Shown piece after piece: positions 8,566 to 16,179 of a DNA stretch of 58,738 nucleotides. Position 1 is the stretch's first letter, and the number at the start of each line of letters is the position of its first letter. A program made the position numbers and the translations under genes. The DNA comes from Cellulosimicrobium cellulans (GTDB lineage Bacteria; Actinomycetota; Actinomycetes; Actinomycetales; Cellulomonadaceae), in assembly GCF_006539945.1 (NCBI RefSeq), contig NZ_BJNZ01000029.1:1-58738 (forward strand), read 5' to 3'. The notes under the pieces are model-generated. The model made no database searches. It saw only the letters and a program-made list of their open reading frames with translations, and was not told where the DNA came from.

Positions 8566-10259
8566 GCACCTACGCCGTCCACGTCGGGTCGCCCGAGCAC
8601 GGCCGGGTCGAGCACGTCGTCGACGGCCCGGCGGAGCCCGTCCGCGTGACGTGGGACGACACGAACCGCTGGTACCCACGCCTCCTCGCCGACGGCCGGC
8701 GCGTCGAGCGGTCGCACGACCTGCGCCTGTCCCACATCGTGCTGCGCCGCTCGCGGCTCGCGGCGGGATCGGCGCTCGCGTTGCGAGACCCCGGGCCGTG
8801 GGACGCGCTCGCCGCCGCCCCGGCCGGTCGTGAGCCCACGGCCTCGCCGCGTCCCGTCGGCCTGTTCGAGCTCGGGCCGCAGCACGCGCCGCGCGTCGAG
8901 CTCGACACGGTGGCGGAGCTGCGCGACCAGCTCGCCGCGGTCGCGGGCGCCGACGACTCGGACGGACCGGGACGGCTCCGCATGCTGCTCGCCGCCGAGT
9001 CGGCGGGGGCGCTCGTCGCCGCGGAGATGCACCACGCGGGCGTCCCGTGGCGCGCCGACGTGCACGACGCGATCCTCACGGACGCGCTCGGCCCGCGCCC
9101 GCGACCCGGCGAGCGCCCCGCGCTCATGGAGGACCTCGTGGCGCGCATCCGCGCGGCCCTCGACGCGCCGCCGACCCTCAACCCGGACTCGCACCCGGAC
9201 CTGCTGAAGGCGCTCCAGTACGCGGGTGTGGGCGTGCGGTCGCTGCGCAAGTGGGAGCTGGAGCGGACGGACCACCCCGTCGTCGAGCCCCTGCTCGAGT
9301 ACAAGAAGCTCTCGCGGCTCCTCACGGCGAACGGCTGGGCGTGGCTCGACACCTGGGTCCGCGACGGTCGGTTCCGCACCGAGTACGTCGTGGGCGGCGT
9401 CGTCACGGGCCGGTGGTCGTCGAGCGGTGGCGGGGCGCTCCAGCTTCCCAAGCAGGTGCGCCGCGCGGTCGTCGCCGACCCGGGCTGGAGGCTCGTCGTC
9501 GCGGACGCCGCGCAGCTCGAGCCGCGCGTGCTGGCCGGGCTCGCGCACGACGAGCGCATGGCGGCGGCGGGGCGCGGCGGCGACATGTATGCCGGCATCG
9601 TCGCGTCGGGCGCCGTCGCGACGCGCGACCACGCGAAGGTCGGCATGCTCGGCGCCATGTACGGGGGTACGACGGGCGACAGCGCGCTCGTCCTGCCGCG
9701 GCTCGCGAAGGCGTTCCCCGACGCGATCGGCCTCGTGGAGCGTGCCGCGCAGGCCGGCGAGCGCGGCGAGGTCGTGTCGACCCTCCTCGGCCGCGGCTCG
9801 CCACGACCCGGCGAGTCGTGGCATGCGGCCCAGGAGGGTGCCTACGCGGTCGAGGAGGGCGGCGCGGTCGACGTCGAGGGCGGCCGGACGGGCGCGGACG
9901 CGCAGGCGCGCGCCCGGTCGTACACCCGCGCGTGGGGCCGGTTCACGCGGAACTTCGTCGTGCAGGGCACGGCGGCCGAGTGGGCGCTGTGCTGGCTCGC
10001 CTCGATCCGTCGTCGGCTGTGGGACCTGCCCGTGGCGTCGACCCCGGGCGCCGCGCCCGCGCCGTTCGCCGACCGGGCGCACCTCGTGTTCTTCCTCCAC
10101 GACGAGGTCGTCGTGCACGCGCCGGCCGAGCTCGCCGAGGCGGTGGCCGACGAGGTCCGCGCGGCGGCGACGGAGGCAGGGCGCCTCCTGTTCGGGGAGT
10201 TCCCGGTCGACTTCCCGCTCACCGTCGCCGTCGTCGACCACTATGCCGAGGCGAAGTGA
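8562..10259 (+). CDS. Stand-alone family A DNA polymerase (Pol I-like, no recognisable exonuclease site)
   Basis: A protein of about 565 residues with the polymerase half of DNA polymerase I. Motif A is VADAAQLEPR (313-322), with the catalytic Asp at 315 and Glu at 320. A TGRWSSSGGGALQLPK template-contact segment lies at 282-297, the O-helix is R355...K359...Y367, and motif C is HDE at 512-514. The N-terminal 250 residues correspond in place to the 3'-5' exonuclease domain but show no DxE acid pair, and there is no 5' nuclease domain. Motif A departs from the usual DYSQIELR. Databases often label such actinobacterial proteins bifunctional 3'-5' exonuclease/DNA polymerase. The ATG sits inside the SWIM gene stop (ATGA). 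A repair or translesion role is plausible but inferred. Confidence 0.85.
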   Translation: MSTYAVHVGSPEHGRVEHVVDGPAEPVRVTWDDTNRWYPRLLADGRRVERSHDLRLSHIVLRRSRLAAGSALALRDPGPWDALAAAPAGREPTASPRPVGLFELGPQHAPRVELDTVAELRDQLAAVAGADDSDGPGRLRMLLAAESAGALVAAEMHHAGVPWRADVHDAILTDALGPRPRPGERPALMEDLVARIRAALDAPPTLNPDSHPDLLKALQYAGVGVRSLRKWELERTDHPVVEPLLEYKKLSRLLTANGWAWLDTWVRDGRFRTEYVVGGVVTGRWSSSGGGALQLPKQVRRAVVADPGWRLVVADAAQLEPRVLAGLAHDERMAAAGRGGDMYAGIVASGAVATRDHAKVGMLGAMYGGTTGDSALVLPRLAKAFPDAIGLVERAAQAGERGEVVSTLLGRGSPRPGESWHAAQEGAYAVEEGGAVDVEGGRTGADAQARARSYTRAWGRFTRNFVVQGTAAEWALCWLASIRRRLWDLPVASTPGAAPAPFADRAHLVFFLHDEVVVHAPAELAEAVADEVRAAATEAGRLLFGEFPVDFPLTVAVVDHYAEAK

Positions 10260-10317
10260 TCGACGGGGGACGGGACGCAGCAGGCCCGCCGACCGGTGGT
10301 GTCGTCGCCCGGCGGCG

Positions 10318-10806
10318 TCAGCGTCGCGGCTCGCCGCGGTAGGTGCCGAACGACCACAGGTTGCCCTCGGGGTCCTGGAGCACGAGCTCGCGGCTCCCGT
10401 AGTCCGTGTCCCGGAGCGGGACGACGACGCGTCCCCCGGCACCCGGCGCGTGCTCGCGCAGCCGGGCGTCGAGCGCCTCGATCTCGTCGTCGGGGACCAC
10501 GACGTACGTGCCGCAGGTCCCGGGCTCGCGCGACCACTCCCGCTCGGGGGAGTGGCTGCCGAGCATGACGGCGCCGCCGTGCGGCCAGTCGAGCTGCGCG
10601 TGCGCGACGTCGCGGTCCTTGCCCGCCATGACGGCCGTCGCGACGAACCCGACGACGTCGGTGAGGAACGCGACGAGGCTGCGGGCGTCGTGCGCCTGGA
10701 GCGTGGGCCAGACCCACGGTGTCGGCGGCGCGTCGGGCCCCGGGGTCGGCGTCGCGGCCGAGCCGGAGGTTTTAGTCGGGGTGCGGGTGCTCTCGTGGAT
10801 GCTCAT
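10318..10806 (-). CDS. VOC-superfamily (glyoxalase/bleomycin resistance-like) protein
   Basis: A 162-residue protein of the vicinal oxygen chelate fold. After a 30-residue polar lead it runs WPTLQAHDARSLVAFLTDVVGF and closes with the typical LVLQDPEGNLWSFGTY end, which carries a metal-ligand-type acid. The family covers glyoxalases, dioxygenases and drug-binding resistance proteins; PhnB-like or bleomycin-type functions cannot be told apart here. Its ATG overlaps the 3' end of the AraC-type regulator gene by about 35 nt on the same strand, so the two form one transcription unit and the regulator may respond to this protein's substrate. Confidence 0.8.
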   Translation of the reverse strand: MSIHESTRTPTKTSGSAATPTPGPDAPPTPWVWPTLQAHDARSLVAFLTDVVGFVATAVMAGKDRDVAHAQLDWPHGGAVMLGSHSPEREWSREPGTCGTYVVVPDDEIEALDARLREHAPGAGGRVVVPLRDTDYGSRELVLQDPEGNLWSFGTYRGEPRR

Positions 10807-11680
10807 GTCCCCACCCTGGTCCGTCGGTGTGGCCGCCGGCTTGGATGTTCCCGAGCTCTTCGCGCACCCAGGCGGTCGGGCTCGTGCCGGCGAACCGGCG
10901 GAAGTCGCGCACCAGGTGGGAGTGGTCGGCATACCCGGTCTGCGCGGCGACGTCGGCGAGAGTCCGGGCGCCCCGGCCGAGGGCGAGGCGCTGCACCTGG
11001 CGGCGGGCGGCGTCGAACCGTACGAGGCCGCGTGCCGCCCGGGGCGTGACGCCGAGCTCGGCCCGGAACAGCGTCTCGAGCTGCCGCTCGCCGAGGGCGA
11101 CGTGCCGCGCGACGTCGCGCACGCGCGCCCGGCCCCGGGTGCGGACGAGCAGGCGCCACGCCTCCGCGACCTCGGCGCGCACCTCGGCGCGCACCGGCCG
11201 GGCTCCGAGGCTGCCCCGCGGGTCGGTCCGGCCCGCGAACGCCGCGCGCACGGACTCGAACGCGGCTGCCCACGAGCCTGCCTCGGCGGCCTGCTCACGC
11301 AGGCGGGCGGCGGCGGGGCCGAGGACGGCGTCGCCGTCCTCGACGAGGCCGAGGTCTCCCGCGCGCACGCCCAGCAGCCCCCGGCAGGCCAGCGGATCGA
11401 GCGCGAGCTGCACGCCCGCCTGCTCCCGCGGTTGGTGGATCAGGGCGGGGCGCGTGTGCAGGCCGCCGACGAGCGACTCGTAGTGCACCGGGGCGGCGTC
11501 CGGCCCGGGCGACGTCGGGACGACGCCCGCGGTGCTCACGACGAGCGTGAGCCACGGTGACGGCAGGCCGCGGTGGACGGACGGCGCGCCCTCGGTGGGC
11601 GGGGTCCGGAGCCGGTAGCCCACCATCGACACGACGCCGGGCGGCAGCGCGTCGGACGGGGCTCGCACGAACTCGTGCAT
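10772..11680 (-). CDS. AraC-family transcriptional regulator
   Basis: A 302-residue regulator with an N-terminal sensing region (about 1-170) and a C-terminal pair of helix-turn-helix motifs (about 190-285). The second contains the family signature LADVAAQTGYADHSHLVRDFRRFAGTSPTAW. It binds DNA as a transcription factor; the ligand is unknown. Translation starts at an ATG placed 6 nt after a TAGCGT -10 hexamer, so the mRNA is probably leaderless. The gene runs into the VOC-protein gene, its likely target or companion. Confidence 0.88.
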   Translation of the reverse strand: MHEFVRAPSDALPPGVVSMVGYRLRTPPTEGAPSVHRGLPSPWLTLVVSTAGVVPTSPGPDAAPVHYESLVGGLHTRPALIHQPREQAGVQLALDPLACRGLLGVRAGDLGLVEDGDAVLGPAAARLREQAAEAGSWAAAFESVRAAFAGRTDPRGSLGARPVRAEVRAEVAEAWRLLVRTRGRARVRDVARHVALGERQLETLFRAELGVTPRAARGLVRFDAARRQVQRLALGRGARTLADVAAQTGYADHSHLVRDFRRFAGTSPTAWVREELGNIQAGGHTDGPGWGHEHPREHPHPD

Positions 11681-11686
11681 CCCACC

Positions 11687-11692
11687 ACGCTA
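11687..11692 (-). promoter_or_regulatory. -10 element (TAGCGT) of a leaderless promoter for the AraC gene
   Basis: The TANNNT hexamer ends 6 nt before the ATG, so transcription would begin at or next to the start codon. There is no ribosome-binding site. Same geometry as many other genes in the window. Confidence 0.6.
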
Positions 11693-11709
11693 TGCGGCTC
11701 GTGCACCGC

Positions 11710-12099
11710 TCACAGCCCGAGCGGACGGTGCCATCCGACGTCGACGCGGAGCGTGGCGCCGGACGCCTCCTCGTCGACCTCCCACACGCACCGGACCCGC
11801 CGGTCGAGGACGGACATCGCGTCGCACCGCCGCCCCGCGGCGTCGAGGCCGACCCGTGCACGGACGGCGTCGCGGTCGCGCCCGGGCCACGAGATCGTCA
11901 GCTCGCGCCAGCAGCCGCCCGATCCGCAGCCCGTCCCCTCGTCGACCACCTGGAGGCCGTCGGCGAAGGTCGGGACCGGGGGTGTGCCCGCCTCGTCGAG
12001 CTCGACCCAGAGGACGGGACCGACGAGCCAGGCGACGAGGAGGACCAGTCCGACGGTCGCACCGGCGACCCCGGCACGGCGGCCCACCCTGTGCTGCAT
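11710..12099 (-). CDS. Small membrane-anchored protein of unknown function
   Basis: A 129-residue protein not recognised from any family. It has a basic N-terminus (MQHRVGRRAG), one transmembrane or signal-anchor helix at about 11-32, and an exported polar domain with four cysteines (CGSGGC near 58-63 and two near 92 and 104) that could form disulphides. Its reality is supported by a TACGAT hexamer exactly 6 nt upstream of the ATG, matching the leaderless promoter pattern seen elsewhere, and by its compact fit between neighbours. No signal-peptidase II lipobox is present. Confidence 0.6.
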   Translation of the reverse strand: MQHRVGRRAGVAGATVGLVLLVAWLVGPVLWVELDEAGTPPVPTFADGLQVVDEGTGCGSGGCWRELTISWPGRDRDAVRARVGLDAAGRRCDAMSVLDRRVRCVWEVDEEASGATLRVDVGWHRPLGL

Positions 12100-12105
12100 C
12101 GGCGC

Positions 12106-12111
12106 ATCGTA
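12106..12111 (-). promoter_or_regulatory. -10 element (TACGAT) of a leaderless promoter
   Basis: TANNNT with a 6-nt gap to the ATG of the small membrane-anchored protein. It supports that open frame being a real gene. Confidence 0.5.
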
Positions 12112-12119
12112 CCGAGGGG

Positions 12120-13832
12120 TCAGGTCGACGGGCGCAACCCGCGCACCTGGGGGACGTCGGTGCCCCGGGCGGCACGACGCACGTGCGAGCGCGCGTGCTC
12201 GATCGCATCGTCGAGCGTGTCGAAGAGGTGGTTCTCGTGGCGGAGCTCGGCGAGCGCCCCGACGTTCGTGAGGAGCGACCGGTGCCGTTCCTGGACGCCC
12301 TTGACGAGCACGGTCACGCCGCGCGCCTCGAGCCCTTCGACGAGCTCGCCGAGCGCCCTGGCCCCGGTCGCGTCGACCATGCGGAGCTGGGAGAGCCGCA
12401 GGACCACGACCGCGACGTCGTCGTGCGACGAGGCGTCGGTCACCTCGGTGAGCACGCGGTCCGCGGCGCCGAAGAACATGGAACCCTCGAGACGGAAGAG
12501 CGCGATGTGCTCGTCGCCCGGCTGGGCAGGCCCGGGGAGTGGGTCGCGGTGCACGGCCGAGGCGCGCGCGACGGTCCGCAGCGCGAAGAACGCGGCGACG
12601 AGGATGCCGATCTCGATGGCCTGCACGAGGTCGAACGCGACGGTGACGACGGCGGTCACGACGAAGGTCGCCGCGCTCGACCGTCCGGCGCCGACCACCG
12701 ACCGGATGGTGCGGGCGCCGATCATCCGGAAGCTCGTCACCATGAGGACACCGGCGAGCGCGGCGAGCGGGATCCGGGAGACCGGGCCGGTGGCGAGGTA
12801 GATGACGGCGAGGATCACGACCGCGTGCACGACGGCGGCGAGCCGTGTGCGGGCTCCGGAGCGCACGTTGACGGCGGTGCGGGCGATGGCACCCGTGGCA
12901 GGCATGCCGCCGAAGAGGCCGCTGGCCACGGACGCGAGACCCTGCCCGACGAGCTCGCGGTCGGGCTGGTAGACGGAGCCCCCGGGCGACCCCGTCTGCG
13001 TCATGGAGGCGGCGACGCGGGCGGACAGCAGCGACTCGATGGCCGCGAGCGCGGCGATCGCGAGGGCGGCACCGCCGAGGTCACGCAGCGCGCCGGGGGC
13101 GAACGTCGGCAGGACGGGCGCGGGCAGGGACGAGGGCAGCGCGCCGATGCGCGGGACGGGAGCGCCGAGCGCCTCGACGAGGACGGTGGCCAGCACGACC
13201 GCGACGAGCGACGCCGGGATCGCCGCGTGGACGCGGGGGAGCAGCAGCATCGTCGCGGCGACGAGCGCGACGCACCCGAGCGTCCACAGGACCGGGGCGG
13301 GCGGGACGTCGGTCACGGCGGTGCGCACGGCCCCGACGGCGGTCACGAACGTGTTGTGACCGGGGGCCGCCGCGACCCCGACCGCGGCCGGGACCTGCTG
13401 GAGGAAGATGATGCACGCGATCCCGAGCGTGAAGCCCTCGACGACGGGCCAGGGGATGTACGTGACGACCCGGCCGAGCCGGGCGAGCCCCGCGACGAGG
13501 ACGACGAGCCCGCCGAGCACGGTGACGAGCGCGACGGAGCCCAGCCCGTGGGTGACGACGATCGGCGCGAGCACGACGGCCATCGCCCCCGTCGGCCCGG
13601 AGACCTGGTGGTTCGACCCACCGAGCACGGCGGCGACCACGCCGGCGATGACGGCGGTGACGAGCCCGGCCGCCGCCCCGACGCCGGAGCTGACGCCGAA
13701 CGCGAGCGCGAGCGGGAGGGCGACGACGCCCACGGTGACGCCGGCGAGGAGGTCGGCGCGCAGGGTCCGCGGTCGCAGGTCGTAGTCGGAGCGTCGGGGG
13801 AGCAGGTCGCGGACGGCGGCGAGGCGGCTCAT
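12120..13832 (-). CDS. SulP-family anion transporter with C-terminal STAS domain
   Basis: A 570-residue transporter of the SulP/SLC26 family, which carries sulfate, bicarbonate or related anions across the membrane. It opens with the family start DYDLRPRTLRADLLAGVTVGVVALP-like region (about 15-45), followed by 10-14 hydrophobic helices including the SGPTGAMAVVLAPIV segment. The cytoplasmic STAS domain at about 440-550 includes VVVLRLSQLRMVDATGARAL, where the usual STAS serine is Ala-Thr. The ATG at 13832 is chosen because it overlaps the ArsR gene by 4 nt and begins the family N-terminus; the frame is open far upstream, but that part lies antisense to real genes. Co-expression with the ArsR regulator suggests ion- or sulfur-responsive control. 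Confidence 0.9.
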   Translation of the reverse strand: MSRLAAVRDLLPRRSDYDLRPRTLRADLLAGVTVGVVALPLALAFGVSSGVGAAAGLVTAVIAGVVAAVLGGSNHQVSGPTGAMAVVLAPIVVTHGLGSVALVTVLGGLVVLVAGLARLGRVVTYIPWPVVEGFTLGIACIIFLQQVPAAVGVAAAPGHNTFVTAVGAVRTAVTDVPPAPVLWTLGCVALVAATMLLLPRVHAAIPASLVAVVLATVLVEALGAPVPRIGALPSSLPAPVLPTFAPGALRDLGGAALAIAALAAIESLLSARVAASMTQTGSPGGSVYQPDRELVGQGLASVASGLFGGMPATGAIARTAVNVRSGARTRLAAVVHAVVILAVIYLATGPVSRIPLAALAGVLMVTSFRMIGARTIRSVVGAGRSSAATFVVTAVVTVAFDLVQAIEIGILVAAFFALRTVARASAVHRDPLPGPAQPGDEHIALFRLEGSMFFGAADRVLTEVTDASSHDDVAVVVLRLSQLRMVDATGARALGELVEGLEARGVTVLVKGVQERHRSLLTNVGALAELRHENHLFDTLDDAIEHARSHVRRAARGTDVPQVRGLRPST

Positions 13833-14308
13833 GCGGAGGCGGGCGACGTGATGGCGGGCGACGTGGTGGCGTCGAGCACGGCCCGCGCCGACGCGCCCGG
13901 CAGTGCGGGGAGCCGTCGCGCGGCGTCGAGCTGGTCGGACGCACCCGCGAGGCTCGAGAGGAGGAACGCCCGCGCGACGACGAGGAGCTCGGCGACGAGG
14001 GGCTCGGCGAGGCGGTACTCGACCGCGTTGCCGCTGCGGGTCGAGGTGACGACCCCGGCGCGGCGCAGCACGGCGAGGTGCTGGGAGAGCTGGGAGGGCT
14101 CGCACCCCGTGACGTCCAGCAGGTCGGACACGGGCGCCGTGTGGCCGGCGTCGGCCGCGAGGACCTCGAGCACCTGGATGCGGGTGGGGTGGGCGAGGCA
14201 CCGGAAGAGCTCGGCCTTGATGCGGTAGAGGGGAGCGGCCTCGTCGGTGCCGCGGGCGCCGTCGCCGCGCGCGTCGTCGGGCCGGTCGGGGCGGGGGGTG
14301 CGGGGCAC
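13829..14308 (-). CDS. ArsR-family winged-helix repressor
   Basis: A 159-residue winged-helix repressor of the ArsR/SmtB type, core at about residues 25-110 (LFRCLAHPTRIQVLEVL; EPSQLSQHLAVLRRAGVV; NAVEYRL). The usual ELCVCDL metal site in the recognition region is absent. Two cysteines remain, one in FRC and one in TGCEP, so redox or sulfur sensing is possible but unproven. A TTG lies 5 codons further upstream, but GTG at 14308 is preferred because GGAGG sits about 6 nt before it. The stop overlaps the SulP start by 4 nt. A perfect 30-bp palindrome begins 17 nt upstream, almost certainly its operator. Confidence 0.88.
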   Translation of the reverse strand: MPRTPRPDRPDDARGDGARGTDEAAPLYRIKAELFRCLAHPTRIQVLEVLAADAGHTAPVSDLLDVTGCEPSQLSQHLAVLRRAGVVTSTRSGNAVEYRLAEPLVAELLVVARAFLLSSLAGASDQLDAARRLPALPGASARAVLDATTSPAITSPASA

Positions 14309-14324
14309 GGGTCCTCCGAGCAAC

Positions 14325-14354
14325 GGTTTGATGGATTGCGCAATCCATCAAACC
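14325..14354. promoter_or_regulatory. 30-bp perfect palindrome, likely ArsR operator
   Basis: Two uninterrupted 15-nt arms, the left reading GGTTTGATGGATTGC, meet at a central GC with no mismatch. The sequence is A/T-richer than its surroundings and lies between the divergent ArsR-SulP operon and the Nif3-like gene. Its place just upstream of the ArsR start fits autoregulation. It is 46 nt from the Nif3-like start, so it could affect both directions. Confidence 0.8.
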
Positions 14355-14387
14355 ACATCGGACGGCACCCGTGCGTCCCGCGCGGGA

Positions 14388-14393
14388 TAGCCT
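14388..14393 (+). promoter_or_regulatory. -10 element (TAGCCT) of a leaderless promoter for the Nif3-like gene
   Basis: TANNNT hexamer with a 6-nt gap (gccgcc) to the ATG and no ribosome-binding site. No clear -35. Confidence 0.6.
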
Positions 14394-14399
14394 GCCGCC

Positions 14400-15383
14400 A
14401 TGACCGTCGCGCCCGACCCGAGCACCGGCACGTCGACCGAGCCGGAGGAAGACGGCTCCGCGCACCCGACGCTCGGCCGCGTCGTGCGGACCCTGGACGA
14501 GCTGTACCCGCCGTCGACGGCGGAGGCCTGGGACGCCGTCGGGCTCGTGGCCGGGGACCCGGGCGCGCCCGTGCGCAAGGTGCTGTTCGCCGTCGACCCG
14601 GTGGAGGACGTCGCGGACGAGGCGCTCGCCTGGGGCGCGGACCTCCTGGTCACGCATCACCCGCTGTTCCTGCGGCCCGTGCACTCGGTCGCGGCGACGA
14701 CGTTCAAGGGCTCGCTCGTGCACCGGCTCATCCGGGGCGGGTGCGGCCTGTACGTCGCGCACACCAACGCCGACGCGGCGGAGCGCGGCGTCGCGGACGC
14801 GCTCGCGGACGCCCTCGGCCTGCTGCACCGTGTGCCGCTCGTCGCCCACCCGGCGCCGTCCCCGCACGAGGCGGTGCGCACCGGAACCGGCCGCGTGGGG
14901 CGCCTGGCGGAGCCGACGACGCTGCGCGGCTTCGCGCAGCGTGTCGCCGAGGTCCTTCCCCCGACGGTGCAGGGCGTGCGCGTCGCGGGTGACCTCGACG
15001 CGACAGTGGAGTCCGTCGCGGTCGTCGGCGGCTCGGGCGACTCGCTCTTCGACGCCGTCCGCGCGAGCGGCGCCGACGTCTACCTCACGTCCGACCTGCG
15101 CCACCACCCGGTCTCCGAGCTGCGCGAGCGCGCCCGGCTCGAGGGCGACGGCGAGGCGGGCACGCCCTTCCTCGTCGACGTGCCGCACTACGCCTCCGAG
15201 TGGTCGTGGCTCCGCTACGCTGCCGAGGACCTCGCGCGCGCCCTGGAGCACGCGCAGCCGGGGGCGGTCGTCGAGACGCGCGTGAGCATGCTCGTCACCG
15301 ACCCGTGGACCGCTCGGATCGCGTCGGCGCCCGCCGAGCCGCCAGCGGGCCCGCGCACCGAACCCGACGCCCCGTCCGCCTGA
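14400..15383 (+). CDS. Nif3-like dinuclear metal-centre hexameric protein
   Basis: A 327-residue member of the Nif3/YbgI (GTP cyclohydrolase I type 2-like) family, toroidal hexamers holding a two-metal centre whose reaction is still debated. Metal-ligand motifs are visible: THHPLF near residue 85, AHTNAD near 120, and C-terminal VPHYASEWSW near 260. The chain is complete, with an extra acidic N-terminal tail (about 1-22). It leads a three-gene run with the coiled-coil protein and the RNase H/phosphatase. The same trio is found in mycobacteria (Rv2230c-Rv2229c-Rv2228c, from memory), suggesting a shared nucleic acid housekeeping role. Confidence 0.9.
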   Translation: MTVAPDPSTGTSTEPEEDGSAHPTLGRVVRTLDELYPPSTAEAWDAVGLVAGDPGAPVRKVLFAVDPVEDVADEALAWGADLLVTHHPLFLRPVHSVAATTFKGSLVHRLIRGGCGLYVAHTNADAAERGVADALADALGLLHRVPLVAHPAPSPHEAVRTGTGRVGRLAEPTTLRGFAQRVAEVLPPTVQGVRVAGDLDATVESVAVVGGSGDSLFDAVRASGADVYLTSDLRHHPVSELRERARLEGDGEAGTPFLVDVPHYASEWSWLRYAAEDLARALEHAQPGAVVETRVSMLVTDPWTARIASAPAEPPAGPRTEPDAPSA

Positions 15384-15435
15384 CGCCCCGACCCTGCACG
15401 CCGGCCCCGCACGGGGCCCACGAAAGGAACCACCT

Positions 15436-16179
15436 GTGGCCACTGCACCGCCCGCCGACCAGCTCCGCCTGCTCGACGTCCAGGAGCTCGACACGCGGGC
15501 GCAGCAGCTCGCGCACCAGCGCAAGAACCTGCCCGAGCACGCACGCATCGCCGAGCTCGACGCCCAGATCGCGGACCTGCGCGGGAAGCTCGTCGAGTCG
15601 CGCACCGCGGTGAGCGACCTCAAGCGCGAGCTCAGCAAGGCGGAGACCGACGTCGAGCAGGTGCGCACGCGCGCCGCGCGCGACCAGTCGCGGCTCGACT
15701 CGGGGCAGGTCGGGGCCAAGGACGCGCAGGCGCTCGTCGCGGAGCTCGAGTCCCTCGCGCGGCGCCAGGGCGTGCTCGAGGAGGTCGAGCTCGACGTCAT
15801 GGAGCGTCTGGAGGCGCACGAGGAGGCGCTCGCCAAGCTCGAGTCGGCGAACGCCGAGCTGGAGGCCGCGAAGGCCGAGGTCGTGACCGCTCGGGACGCG
15901 CGCTACGCCGAGCTCGACGCCGAGGCGGGCCAGGTCGCGGGCAAGCGCACCGAGGCCGTCGCGGGCCTCGACGCCGGGCTCCTCGCCCTGTACGAGCGCG
16001 TGCGCGACCAGAACGGCGGCCGGGGCGTCGTCGCGCTGCGCGGCCAGCACGTCGACGGGCTCAACGTCTCGCTGAGCCCTGCCGAGCTCGCGGCGATCAC
16101 GTCCGCCGCCCCCGACCAGGTGGTGCGGCTCGAGGACTACGGCCACATCGTCGTGCGGCCGGAGGGCGCCGGCGCGTGA
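15436..16179 (+). CDS. CdsZ-like coiled-coil protein with a degenerate zinc ribbon
   Basis: A 247-residue protein of the DUF164/CdsZ (C4-type zinc ribbon) family. Residues 15-165 form a long antiparallel coiled coil rich in Glu, Lys, Ala and Leu. The C-terminal part (about 195-245) aligns with the zinc ribbon, but all four cysteines are replaced. Where the family has RCEGC it reads QHVDGL, and where it has RCEECG it reads RLEDYG. The rest of the ribbon (LSPAELAAI, HIVVR) is kept, so the fold probably survives without zinc. The GTG start is preceded by AAAGGA at 15424-15429. The stop overlaps the next start by 4 nt. Confidence 0.87.
   Translation: MATAPPADQLRLLDVQELDTRAQQLAHQRKNLPEHARIAELDAQIADLRGKLVESRTAVSDLKRELSKAETDVEQVRTRAARDQSRLDSGQVGAKDAQALVAELESLARRQGVLEEVELDVMERLEAHEEALAKLESANAELEAAKAEVVTARDARYAELDAEAGQVAGKRTEAVAGLDAGLLALYERVRDQNGGRGVVALRGQHVDGLNVSLSPAELAAITSAAPDQVVRLEDYGHIVVRPEGAGA

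Noticed and set aside
10260-10317. Terminator between the polymerase and VOC genes
   Set aside because: The best pairing is about 6 bp with a large loop; not distinguishable from background GC content.
14321-14323. TTG as the start of the ArsR gene
   Set aside because: It leaves no room for a ribosome-binding site and abuts the palindrome; GTG at 14308 has GGAGG at proper spacing.
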